A stretch of 64,000 bases of DNA, taken from Pegea sp. RAD2-039. Its lineage: Eukaryota > Chordata > Thaliacea > Salpida > Salpidae. The DNA lies in contig JAQGEQ010000345.1 of the NCBI GenBank assembly GCA_034620365.1, positions 496,001 through 560,000 of the forward strand. The letters run 5' to 3'. The position numbers and the translations under genes were made by a program. Each line of letters begins with the position of its first letter. Positions within the stretch are counted from its first letter, which is position 1. Shown here piece by piece: positions 34,928 through 47,740 of this stretch. The notes beneath the pieces are model-generated. The model had not been told where the DNA came from. It saw nothing but the letters and a program-made list of their open reading frames with translations, and did no database searches.

Positions 34928-37900
34928 ATCAAATCTCAACATTTCAGAAGGTAGATGATCGTGTCTTCAAACGATCAAAACTTAAGAAAAGTCTTCTGGT
35001 AGTAGAGAGCAACTTTTCTCCATAAAATTTTAGAATTTATTTTAGTGTAAAAAGACAGAGACAACGAGTATCTTTTCAACAACAACAATAAATTATATTA
35101 TTGACAATATGAACTTTTGGTTTTATCTCATGTCTTACTGGTTGTTTAAATTTAATAAATCTGTAGTTTCCAATTATTTGATTTATTGATGAATGTTCAA
35201 ATTGAAATTTTAGCTGTTGATGACGAAGCCTGATGAAAGTCTGTTACCGTTTCAGTCAGCCAGTCATCTATACCTTAAACTATTGACACTGTAGCTTGAC
35301 CATGTTAGTTAGCCCTGGCATCAATAAAACTATTTCTAGTCCAATAACATCAACGTTAGGAATAATCATACCAGAAAGCTAGTCAGGAGCACTTTATCTG
35401 AAATTCCTTCGACTTTAAAACTCCAAAAACAATTTTTGGGGGTAATAACAACGACCTGTCAAGTCATTACCGGTTTTTTGCCTCTAAAAATTATTTTTAA
35501 AATTTGAATCAGAAACAAAAATGTCGGAAATTTTTAAACAAGATATTTGAAATTACAACTTGAGTTAGAGGATATATAAAATAAGCTGAAAAGATTTTAA
35601 GCAAGTTTGATTTTTATTTGCATTTTAGAAGTGGGTTTCAGTCATTATTTACGTTACAGCAAATATATTATTGATAATTTGTAATATTTAAAACTTTAAC
35701 AAAATATAGTTAAATATTGTTTTAATGTTTTTCAATTAATGTTTTAGGTTAGTAACGATAACAATTAAATGTCTTTCTAATAGAAGTTTAATATTGATTA
35801 AAAGGTAGGTGCAGAAAGATTTATTATGTAAGAATTGTTCATGATTAGTTATTCTGCTCTTGTTTACAAAATAGTATCCTACAAATATAATCTTAAAAAT
35901 TTATATTAGAATAGTTCTACTGAAATTAATATGTTAAATATTTAAAACATGCAAGATATTACAAAAGTATAAATATTTTTTTGATTTTATGCAGATAAAA
36001 TCGTATTGCTAAAACATATAGTCCCTATTTATTTATGATAAAGTTTTATTTAAGTTTGAGTAAAATAATTATAATAATTATAATCACTAAGCAATGTTTT
36101 AATGTTTTTAATTTTGGAAACTGATAACTATTGGTTCCTTTAATTTAAATAATCTAATTGTGTTACACTTTTTTTACTTATAAATTTAAATTATATTACA
36201 ATTAATTAATACAAATAAATATAGTTTATACTATGAATAAATTTATAAACTATAGGAATAACCTTAAAAATATCCAAAAAATTAAATAATGCATTTATTA
36301 CAGGTAATTAAAAATACCAAAAAAATTCACAAGAACAGTTTTAGATTCTTAATAATTGATAAACGCCAATAAGCTAAAATAATAAATTTTAATTTTGCAA
36401 GATTTCATTATTCCAAAATACATTAAATAGATGAAGAAAGTACCATTTGGTCAAAATTGATTTAATTTTTCAATAGTTGATAGACTTCTAACATAACATT
36501 TTGTCTAAGGTTTGTCTAGATAGTCTAGAAATGTATTTTCAGCTAATATCTTTGATCCACTCTTTGTTTGGGAGTATAAATTAAAATAATGAGTCATAGG
36601 CTCTTTGTGGTGGCGTTGAGAGTTTTTAAACTCTTTTTAGTGGTTGCAAAGCGAAATAAGTTGGTTTCATGTTGACTTTATAACTTTTTTTTTAATCTTT
36701 TTTGTGTAGCACTCGACTAATTGGACATTGAGCTGAAGTTTTCGACTTTTAAAATGACGAGAACCTTTGATTGACTAACCAAAAGTAAATATTAAGCGAA
36801 CTAGCAACATTAAAATCAAATAACATAAAAAATTGAGAATAAATCAAGCTAAAAAGAAAATTATTAAGATTTTTGTAGCAAAGTAAAAATAATTATTAGT
36901 ATTGCCTACCAATTATATGACACATTTCAATTTATGTTTTAACTTAGCTTATAAGTCTTTCAAGTAATTTATTTTTCTCTCTTCTGCAAATTCAAAAAAT
37001 CTGATATAGGCGGGCAATAAATTCCTAGAATATTTTAGCTTTCAAACAGCTGGGATAAAAGAGTGGATTAATAGGTGTATATGTAAACGTACGAACGTCT
37101 AATGAGTTAGCACTCATGAAAATTTCTAAATTTAATTCATTGTGGGTAGTTATCTGGAAATGTAGACAAGAAAGGAGAAGACATGACTGACGCAAACCAA
37201 CGCCATGAAAAACCATCACCAATCACTGTCCCTATCCTAGCTATTAGGGTACCATTAACTAAATGATAATCCCTTGAAAATATGTGAGTACTCTACAAAT
37301 AAAAAGGGTGCCTAAAAGTTAATGATAAGATTTTTATTAAGGGCTGGGGTTCTTCATAAGATCTTTAAAACCTCTAGCTCTATGTCCTCTAATAAACTTG
37401 CAGGATATAATCAATTGACTCGCGTTTACCTGGGTAATAAGAAGAAGTATTTTCTTAGTTTATTTTAATATAAGTTCAAAAATTAAAAATGTAAAAAGTA
37501 TGTTCATTTAACAGATTTTGCAATGCTTTTTTTTCATAAAGCTTTAAAAGTTGTTTTCTTAATAATTTTTCGTAAATGCAATTTTAGATCAAAAATTTTT
37601 TCCACTTTTATGTAGATTACAATAATAATATTTCTTTTTATTTTTTTCTGCAATTATATTTTAATTATTTTTTAATAATATTAAACGTAAAGTTAAACAT
37701 ACTATTTGCCTACGTTTACTATTTAACCAGATAGGTGACGCTGTTTAACTCACTCACTATAACAACTTTGAATCATTTGGTAAATTGATTGCCTATTTTA
37801 TTTTCAATCAATTTTTATATTTTGGTAAATTTCAAATTATCTAAGTTTTAATGAAATCATTTTATTAAATCATACAGGTTTACACTTGTTCCTTTACATT

Positions 37901-38412
37901 TAAGCTGCTGTAAGTCATAAATAAACTAATATATTTAGTGATAATTTATTTAAGTGTTTCATATACCGCAGATTTTATTGAAAATTATTCTTAGTTTAAT
38001 TTATGTTTACAAAATTTGTTATTATAATGCTTTGCTTTGTTATTTTCATCTCTAAATTTATATTTTTTATGGTATTTTTTTTATATAGATGCTATCTCAG
38101 TTATTTTAAATATTAATATTATTTATTCATTAGCTTATTTATCAATTTTTATAGTGTTCAGTAAGTTAATAAAAAGTTATTTGTTAATTAATTATAAATT
38201 TGTTAAAATTTTTATGATTTATAATTTCAAGCAATAACTTTCATAAATTGTACTTTTAATATACTTTTTTAATTATCTAAATATTTTAGTCATGAAATCT
38301 ATGTAGGTTCTATTTGATTTTTTTTTATAAGATTTAAGAATTGTTTGATTATTTGTTGTATTTTATCTAAATAGGTTTATTAGTAAGCATTTGAAATATT
38401 AATTGATTTAAA
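34928..38412. other. A+T-rich spacer, no gene seen
   Basis: About 3.5 kb between the kinase and PREB. The AATAAA at 35087 serves the kinase. A slightly less A+T-rich patch at about 36990-37440 may be an old repeat but has no recognisable structure or open frame. The PREB promoter should lie near 38300-38412; no element was identified. Confidence 0.45.
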
Positions 38413-41388
38413 ATGAATAGTTCACAAGTTTGTAAATTAAGTTTTCCTCTTTATTGCTGTGAAAGTCTTGGAAATGAAAGTTTTCTAGTTGCTGGTGGTG
38501 GAGGTGCTGCTAAAACTGGTGTCAAAAATAGTATTGTAAGTAAATATACTTCACAAATTTATCTTATTTCAATTAACTTGTTAATAAGAATTCAATTTTT
38601 TGATGATTTAGAATTATTTTGATTTTAGAAACACTACTTAGATATTTATTTAGCTTGTTCTTAAAACTTATTTGTTTATTTGTAGCAAATTCTTTCCTTA
38701 CAAAAAGATAAGAAAGGAAATGTAATAGCTGAACCTGTTCATGAGTTTGAAACTGGAAGCCATGCAGTCATGAAATTAGCTGTTTCATCAGAAAATAAAA
38801 GTCAGTTCAGATTTTCAACTTTTATTTTTACTGTTTCTCAAATTCTCTATTTTACATTTTGTGATTAAGCAAATTGAAATCAAATTTTTTAAATGAGTAA
38901 ATACTTCTTTATTTTCAGACCAGAAACAATTTAAGCTTACAATAGCATTAGAAACAAAATGTGAATTATATGATGTCATACAAGTATCTCCTAATGATAA
39001 ATCTCGACCATCTAATGAAGGTATTTCTATAAAAATTTTTATGTTTCCAATTTGTTTTAACATGTTGCAATTGCATACAGAAACAACAGATGCCTAATTG
39101 ATTTTTTATAACCAAATTTTATAGATATAAAAATATATTTTCCTATTTACTTGTTATATAATTTTATGAATAAATTTATTTGAAGTTCAACCATAAAAGC
39201 TGTTCTTACTGTTTTATATTTACTCAATGAATAAACAAAGTTTATCTAAATAGACTAAATGTATTTTTCTATATTTGATTTTATACTTTCACATTTTTAT
39301 AGGTTTAAGAAACAGAAAAAATTCTGAGGTTAATAAAACTAAAAAGGAAGACTTACAGAAACTTGATAGCTACAAATTTGAATTAAAAAGTGAATATTTC
39401 ATTCCTGAAAAAGAAAAAGTATCACCTGTAAGTTTACATGATAATTTCTATGAATATTTTCAGTTATTTCATTAATTCTAAAGTAAAGATTTGAAAAGAA
39501 ATTTTTTAAAGTGGTTTTTCGAGAAATCTTTGCTCTGATACTTGCATAAGTCGGTTGTTGATGACAGATATAATGATTTAGTTTCTTTTAATATTTCAAA
39601 ATAATCTTCAAATTAACATCATTTTCTTTCAATTGACTTTTTTTCTAGTCTTCTGTGACGTTAAGTCCCAAAGGAGATATGTTAGCAGTTGGAACTTCAA
39701 ATGGAAATATTCTTTTATGGAATGTGAGTTCCTTTCACTCAACTTCACCAAAATCTTATCGCGTTTTTACAGACGACTGATGACTCGCTCATCTTCGAAA
39801 CTAATGGTCACAAAGATGACGTCACTGATCTGGATTTCAGTCCTGACAGCACAAAGGTGATTTACCAGCTAACTAAATCGAATTTTTAATGACAAATTGT
39901 ATTGGGCAGCTTGTGACTGTGTCACGTGACTGTACCGCGTGTCTGTGGGACACAAAGAAAGGTTATAAGATCAACGATTTGCATTCAATTTGGAATATGA
40001 GTGTTGTTACACGACGTTTGCGGTTTCGTAATTGTAGGTGGGTACTTACTGACTTCCTAGCTTCATTTTCACTAATTAGTTCCTTTCTTAAAGATTTATG
40101 ATGTTACCAACATCTCGTGAAGGTTCCCGTTCTTCTTCTAACTTTAATCTTTTCACAACTCATGAACCAGCTAAAAGAGCTTTACCATCCAACAAAAACT
40201 CTTCGGATTCTGCTAAAAGTTTCATCACAAAATGGAATCAAAATGATGATTCAAAGAATGAATCTTTAAAAGTTAGCATTTTACAACGAGCTGGATCTGA
40301 TACTATCTCAGCACTTGCTGTCAGGTGAGTTTCTACATCTTTTAATTACTTATTTCTTGATTAATCTCAGCTTTCTAATCAGTTTCTGTTTCAAATATTC
40401 ATTTTTTCGATTTTTATTTATGAAATGAATCTTTACTACCGCTGGTGGTTGTTGGAATGAAACATTTTCAGATTGTTGATATTTCTTCATCTGTATTTGT
40501 TGATTACTAATTCAAATATATTAGTAAACACTACCTTGCGAGTGGTTGGGGACAACCTACCTATGGGAATAAACCCAGATATAAAACCTACAATCTATTG
40601 ACCTTGATGTCCTGTGTAATCGAACAGTTGATCTACAAAGTTGATAAATAGATCACCAAACCACACATCTTTCCGACCACTATTCTCATGATTCACTTCG
40701 AATAGAGAATAATGTTAATTACATTTACTTGTAAAAGAATAAGTTGCAAATAAACTTTCATCTTGTTTATTCTCAGTGGAGATGGTGTCTACATATCTCT
40801 TGGTTTCATGGATGGTTCGGTGGAAATTTATATTGCTTTTAGCCTTCAGGTGAGCTGGTTTAGTTGACTACTTCTTCATTTTAAATATCTATTTGAAGCG
40901 ATTTACAACATTTAATTTGCAGTGTGTTCAACGAGTACCTGCGGCCCACACTATATTCGTAACATCCATGTCAATATTACCAGATGTACCTCTAGTTCGT
41001 GAAATAACTGGTAACTGCGAGGCTAGGTGTGTTTCAGTTTCTGCAAATGGTTTCTGTCATATTGCTACTTTAAAACCAAGAGGTTAGTTTCTTCAATGTA
41101 CTCTTTAACTGATATTCTAATTTTCATAATTCACTGTTAACTTTTCATCGCCGCATTTTCAATCTTTCTATTTTCTGGTTTTTAATTCACAAGTTCAATT
41201 TGATTCTACTAATAAAGCTGATATCAAAGAATCTGTAGATATTAACCAATCAAAATCTTTAAAAATATTCAATTCTCTAAACTTACTTTTCAGCTGCATT
41301 TACTATGTGGTTTCTTATCCTTATAATCCTACTTTTGATTGGAGTCCTAGCATTCGTTCTTTATCAATCAGATCAAGGGTTCATATAA
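38413..41388 (+). CDS. PREB: PREB/Sec12-type Sar1 guanine-nucleotide exchange factor (11 exons, 436 aa)
   Basis: Predicted ER-membrane exchange factor that loads Sar1 with GTP to start COPII vesicle formation. Exons: 38413-38535, 38686-38800, 38919-39020, 39303-39427, 39649-39723, 39773-39856, 39910-40037, 40094-40324, 40777-40849, 40923-41082, 41294-41388. N-terminal FPLYCCES and the glycine-rich AGGGGAAKTGVKN block match PREB closely. WD-type blades follow, seen as LSPKGDMLAVGTSNGNILLW, then HKDDVTDLDFSPDSTK, LVTVSRDCTACLWD, GVYISLGFMDGSVEIYIAFS and AAHTIFVTSMSILP. The last exon encodes one C-terminal transmembrane segment (MWFLILIILLLIGVLAFVLY) with a short lumenal tail, the usual tail-anchored topology. 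Length is close to human PREB (417 aa). AATAAA is at 41862-41867. Confidence 0.92.
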
Positions 41389-44300
41389 TTGGGGCCAATC
41401 AGATATAGGACCAGATACCGACAGACATAACAAATGAAAAACTTGTTGATGACAAAACACTGAATTGGTGACAGTTTAAAGCTAACAGCTTCTATTTCAG
41501 TAATTTATTTGTTTATTGACAATCTAGTTTCGAAATAATCAAATTATTTCTATTTTCAAAATATGCTGAGAAGATTTTTCAATTTTTTTGGATTTCAAAC
41601 AATTTTATTTATAAATTTATTTAATTGAAAACTTATAGATGATTGATGACAACTAATTTGTAAACTAACTACAAATCTTTTATCTTTCAACTTGTATATT
41701 GTGTTCTTTACTTATTTATTTCGCGTTTTATCAACAATCTTGTTCTTAAATCTTATAAATCGATATTTTCAACCTTCTTATTGAACCTTCTCTCTTGCGT
41801 TTAAAGACTTTTTGAAAAGTGCAATTTATTTGTGGTTTTTTGTGTCACTAACAAACAATTGAATAAACCAACCATTGGTAACTGAAGAAGTTTGTTTCAC
41901 TAGTAACTGCTTCAACTATTTTAGTGATGAAACCAGTAATTTTATACTAAAATCTTATCTCTAGCTGATTGGTTTGTTGCCGTTTACATCTAGAATAGTT
42001 TTTTTTGTAATTCTCATCGTAATTATTAGAAGCAGATCAGTTTGGAGTTGAAAATAACTACTTCAGAGTTCCAACTTTTAACTTGAAAATATTTTGTAGA
42101 TGATTTTACTGAATCAATTAAACTTCTAGAATCTTAATTGGATCTCTCAGTAAGTTTTAGAACTATTTCATTAAAGAAGTCTGATTGAAGAAAACTCTAG
42201 AAACATTTTTATGAGTTTTTTTTATCTTAGTAAAATAGAAATTGAAGTTTATCAAAAATAGTTTCATAAACCATTTCTATAAAATGTAATATTCAAAAAA
42301 TACAATTGCAACTGTGAGTCGTTAGATGCAAGACTAAATTTAAGTTTAAAAATTAGATAAATTATTCTATTATTTATAAATACTTCTGATAATTATTATA
42401 AATAAAATAATGATATGTCATTTATTATTTCCATAAAAAAAATTTTAATTTAATAGAATTTAATCTTAACAAGTTTTATGCTTTCTGTCAGATATTGATC
42501 TTACAAAAGACTTCTGTGAAAGTAATTTAGCTATCTTCTTTAAATATTGATTTGTTTAATCAAAAAATTAAATTTTGAAATGTCTAGTTAAATTTGTTTT
42601 AAACTTTCATTAAATTAATATGTAGACTTTGATAAATTATTAATATTATAAAATATATTTATAATATTCATTAATAATATATTTAATTATATTTTGCGGT
42701 GTAGGAATTTATTTAAATCTTTATTTAAAATATCTTCATAATGCTTATTGATAATATCAAATAAAACAAAGACAACTTCAAGACATTTAAAAATAATAAA
42801 TTAATAGCTCCTAGATTCTTCAACTTTTAAAAAAAGTTATTAACCAAAAATATCAAATAAAAGATTTAAACAATTTGTTAAAAAGAAATTAATTTCTGAT
42901 TTAGTTGGCAAATTTGCGATTATAATCAAACTATCTTTTACATTTTTTCTTTTGCACAGCCAGTTGAGAAACAGTGACTGAATGTTAAGGCTTGCTTAAT
43001 AATTATCTTAGGCTTGCTGAAGCAATTATTTAAGTAGGTTTTATTCTTTATCTCTTTTAACTATATTTTTTTAACCTTTATAAAATGAAAGGTAGAAAGT
43101 GTTACACAATACCTCTTACCCTCTGAGTTAGTTATGTAAATTTATTTTGTATTTATGCAATCTAAAGCTTTTTCCAATAACGCAGTCAGTTATAGAAGAG
43201 AACTGCAAGTTACTAGTTTCCTAAAATAAATTCAATTAATTAGAATAGCAAGGATAATAGTTTATTATTCAAGCTTAAATGTTATATAATTGTTTTTTAC
43301 ATTGCTATAAATAAACTGAGTTAATTTTTAATAAATTATGAAATTTTATATAATATAATTTTTATTTTAATCTTTTTTTTTCACTTTTAAAATTTAATAA
43401 ACTGTTATATATGAACTACTGAAAAATTAGAATGTTGTAAAATTGCATTTTTTCAGTTATAGTAAGTTTTAAATTTGTTGATTTATGATCAGAAAGTTGC
43501 TACTTCCTGTTTTGTGCTTTTAGAATTAAATCAAAACTTATCAGTAAGAGTATATAAAAATAACTAATTTATTTTATAACTTGCAAACTTCAAATAAATG
43601 TTCTTATACTTAAGATTTATAAATTTAAAAATAAGAATATTTAAAATAAAAAAATAACTTATAGCTTTAAAACAATTTTATCTTATTACATTTTTAATAG
43701 TTGTTACAATTATAATAGACATAATTTGATTTAAGCATAATTATAAGCCAGGAATAAATTAAAATTTAAAAAATTTCAATGCAGCAGCTTTTTGAATACC
43801 AAACATATTTTTATGACTAATTTTTTAAATTAATCCTTTGAACCGGTTTAACCAAAAAATTTTTTTAGTTTAAACGAAATCATTTCTAGAATACCTAATT
43901 TTTATAATTATTCGCAAAAACGTTTTATCTATAAATTCGTTAAAAAGCTAAAAAAATGTTTTAAACATTTCCTGAAATAGTAAAAGATGAATTTTTTTAT
44001 CTAATCCGAGATTTGTTCACACAATTTTGATAAAAATCATTATTTCATGATAGTCGTGGTTTTATCATTCTTATAAAAACTTTCGAAAATTTATAAAAGT
44101 GTATTTTACTTTCAAGTTTAAAATTACGTTGTTTTGATCACTTTCAAATACTTTGAGTAAACTTACAAGTAAGACGCATAAATGAAAGATTAATAAGAAT
44201 ATTAATCGCAACAATATTATTTCATTACAAAAAATAGATTAGAGTTTATTAACTTAACCACAAGAATAAAAGTTCAAAATAATTGTTGCCTATTTATAAC

Positions 44301-45348
44301 TAATGAGAAGAATCTATTTATCTTTATTGAGAGGTCATCAATAATTATATTTAATTTTCACTTTTATAGAATCAATCATCATTTTTTAGTGTGGTAATCA
44401 CTCTTAAGTTGACTATGTTAAGTATGAAACGGAAGTGACGTCACTAACCAGTGTTATGTCAAATCACAAAACGTGAAGTTTAGAACTGATAGACAAAATT
44501 CAATTTGTTTTATATTGAAGTTAACAAATTTATGAGTAGCTTATTCAGAATAGTTTGAATGAAAGTTTGCATATCAAAGCTGTTTGAATAGTATTTATTT
44601 TTATTTAATCTTGTTTTGTGTATCGTTTTTAAAATAGAAAACTTTAAAATAACTTTTTTGTCAGTATTAGTTTTGATGTTATTTTTTAAACTTTCGTTTC
44701 TTTTTTGATTTACGAAATTTCAAAAGTTATTTTAAGTGTTTACTTATTATAATATGCAAATAGTACATACAAACACAAATGATAATTAGAAAAACTATTT
44801 TGTTCTCAAGTGTGCCTTGGTATATCCGTCCATAAGACACAAAACTTGTCTTAAGATGAATTACGAGCTCAAAATTTAACCACAAAACTAGATAAGCTTA
44901 AAATGAAAACTAAAAGTTATAAGATTTCTTTAATTTTTAGGGTTTCTCAAACTTTTTTATTACTTCTCACTGTACATTAGAAGAGGTATTTAATGGAAAT
45001 TACTATCAAAAAAGATAAACTATTTTCCACAGCTTGTTATCGTGACGTTGCAGCTTATGTAAATTGACGTAATTACTAAAAATTAGTTTACTGTTTAATT
45101 TGAAACTAATAACAAACACAAACAGTGTTGCTTTTAGTTATTTAACAGAGAATATTTTTTAGACTATTATAAAACATAAAATAATTACATAATATAATAA
45201 ATGTTTATAAAAGTCTGTTACTGTTTTCTCAATTTAATTTATGATAATTGTTATCTACTGTATAACAACTTTCAATTTTGTAGATTGCAATATTTCTATA
45301 TAATCAATTTAACTTAAATTTTGACAAGAAATCTGATTACGAACTAAA
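41389..45348. other. A+T-rich spacer, no gene seen
   Basis: About 4 kb, highly A+T-rich, with no open frame worth reporting on either strand. One perfect TGACGTCA lies at 44436-44443. The promoter of the next gene should be at its right end. Confidence 0.45.
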
Positions 45349-47740
45349 ATGAATTCAGCTGTGACACCTTCAAATACCGGAGCATCAAGTGAACCAGATG
45401 AATACAACTTGTGTAAGTAAGACTCCTTGAGAAACTATTAACGAACCTAATTAACCTTTTAATATATTTATAACCTAATATTTTTTCTCTATTATCTAAA
45501 TAAAGGTAACAAAGATGAAATTCCCCCAAAAAAATTAAAAATAAAGCTTAAGATATTTTCAATAACTTAAAGTTAAAATTCAATAGTGGTCAGATGATGA
45601 TTTACGTTTTAGTGTACGTAATCGTCATAACATTATTACATAACTTGCTTACTAATTGTGTATAGGAAATATTTACTACTTTAACAGGTTTTGCATGAGT
45701 AAATATTTACTAAGCTGTTAAATTATTTTCTGAAAAACAAATATTTATATCAACAAAATGATGATGATAACAATTTACTTCATTTACTTTTATGTATATC
45801 TTCAGATTGTTAGTTGACTTTTATATTTAGACAAATTCAGCTTGGAAAGTTTTCTTTTTAAATTGTCTTTATAGTTTCTATATAAACACATTTGTGCATA
45901 TACTATTAGAACCATTTTGCGGTTATAGACCAGTAACTTTAAACCTTTTTTCAGTGGCTCGTTTCTTTTAGAATAAAAGTTTTTAAACACTTGTGACCTT
46001 AGAAATAAACAATAGAGTACAGTAGATACTATATAAGAACAATGTCTTCTTGAGATGAACATCCATATGCTACCAGGTTGATCTTGTTGTTGAAGTCACG
46101 ACATATTTGAGAAGCACTGCCAAATGCATCACAGATTTTAAGATGTTTTATGATAGATCATCGGGTTTTTAGTTTAATATTTAAATACCTGATTAACAAC
46201 AAGTTATTAGAAAAACTATTTACTTTGATTTCGACCATTTGTTTTTTAGACCTAGGCTTCTTAATTCCGATTGGCGCTATTCTTCTTTTATGCATCATCA
46301 GTCTCTTCGTAGTTAGTTGGCAGATAATATGCCCTGAATGTTCTCATAAGCACTGTCCAAAGTTCTTGGTAAGCGGGGCAAGACCACCAACCAGCTATGT
46401 AAGTTTCTATCACTGCCTCTCAAATAGTTTTCAAGGAAAATCTTTCAGGAAAATCCTCGAGAAACTACATCTAGGAACCCTGCAACAGTTAACAGAACTT
46501 CTATCACTTTAGTGAGTTTTTGAATCAATTTTTTTAATTATTTGTCTTCAAATATCATTTATTTGTAGCTTCGTCGATATAGTGACACACCACCGAGTTA
46601 TGAAACTGTTCATGGATGTCCTCCATCTTATGATTCAGTTGTGATCATTGAAGAACAACCAAGCTCTCGTAGAAGCACTAGAAGTTCGAGCGTGAGGACT
46701 TATGTATATGATCCTTCTAGAAGAATATCAATTGAGGTAAATCAGTTTTGTTTGTTTTATTAACTTTGCTAGTTTGTTGAGTATTAAATGGATCAACTTG
46801 TGTAAACTGTTTTTATCTTTTCCATAATTTAACATTTTCTTTTGTAAGATGAACAAGTTTTATTTCAAGTTTCTTATTTTGAATTTCAAACAGTTTTAGT
46901 TTTCTTATGATATTCTATCAGAGATTTAATCTTTTAAGAAGATATTTTTTCAGTATCTCAATTAACTTAATTTTTTCATTTTTAAAGTTAGTGAGTTATT
47001 TGGATGAATTTATGATTTTTAAAAAGTAGTTTTATTATATTATTTATACCCATAAATTTTAGGATAATATTTTGAATTAATAAAGAACTATCATTGTGAT
47101 CTATAGATTTATCTAAGATCGTCTATTCTTCTAGAAATTAAAATAGTATCTATTTATATATTAAACCAGATTTTGATTATTTGTATCCCAAAATTATTTT
47201 GAAATAAGTTTACGCAATTTGTTTCAAGATATCAAATAAACTGTTCCATCTTTGAAAATGTGAAATGACAGTTTGTGGTAATTATCTATGACGCGATACA
47301 ATTTCTATTTATAGATTTTTCTAATTTTAAATCTGTTCTGATCGAAAAAAAGTAAATTAAATAGATTTTGATAAACATCAATCAAACATCAATTTAGAAA
47401 ACCGAAGAAGTTGACCAACATTTTTACTACATCATTTAAGTCATCTACTTTGAAAGAATCTTTTGCTTCTATGATAATTGATCCCTGTCAGTAACAACTT
47501 AAACTTGAAACAAACTCTATGAAGACATCAATCATAAAAACTCATCTTCTGAAACTTTATTTTTTATAGATTCATGATGAAGACACAATCCGAGTTGTGG
47601 AAGAGTTATTAGCTCGGAAGTCAAGTAGCTCGAGCCGGAACAGTCTTTCAGATCCTCCTGGATATCAGAGTCTTCGCGGGATGAATAAGATTCCACGAAG
47701 ATCAGTTTCACGTGAAGCTGGAGCATCCACTAGTAGATAA
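45349..47740 (+). CDS. Small single-pass membrane protein with three PPxY motifs (4 exons, about 183 aa)
   Basis: I do not recognise a specific orthologue. Exons: 45349-45412, 46250-46398, 46569-46736, 47570-47740; phases agree to the TAA at 47738-47740. An earlier in-frame donor at 46368 would shorten exon 2 by 10 codons. The short N-terminus is Ser/Thr/Asn-rich with no signal peptide. One hydrophobic segment follows (LGFLIPIGAILLLCIISLFV, about residues 23-45), then a cysteine cluster (CPECSHKHCP) that could be palmitoylated or bind metal. The cytosolic tail carries PPSYETV, PPSYDSV and PPGYQSL, and is Ser/Arg-rich (RRSTRSSS, KSSSSRNS). PPxY motifs bind WW domains, especially of NEDD4-family ubiquitin ligases, so a trafficking adaptor role is inferred. 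It resembles Shisa/WBP1/VOPP1-like adaptors only in layout. AATAAA is at 47918-47923. Confidence 0.75.
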
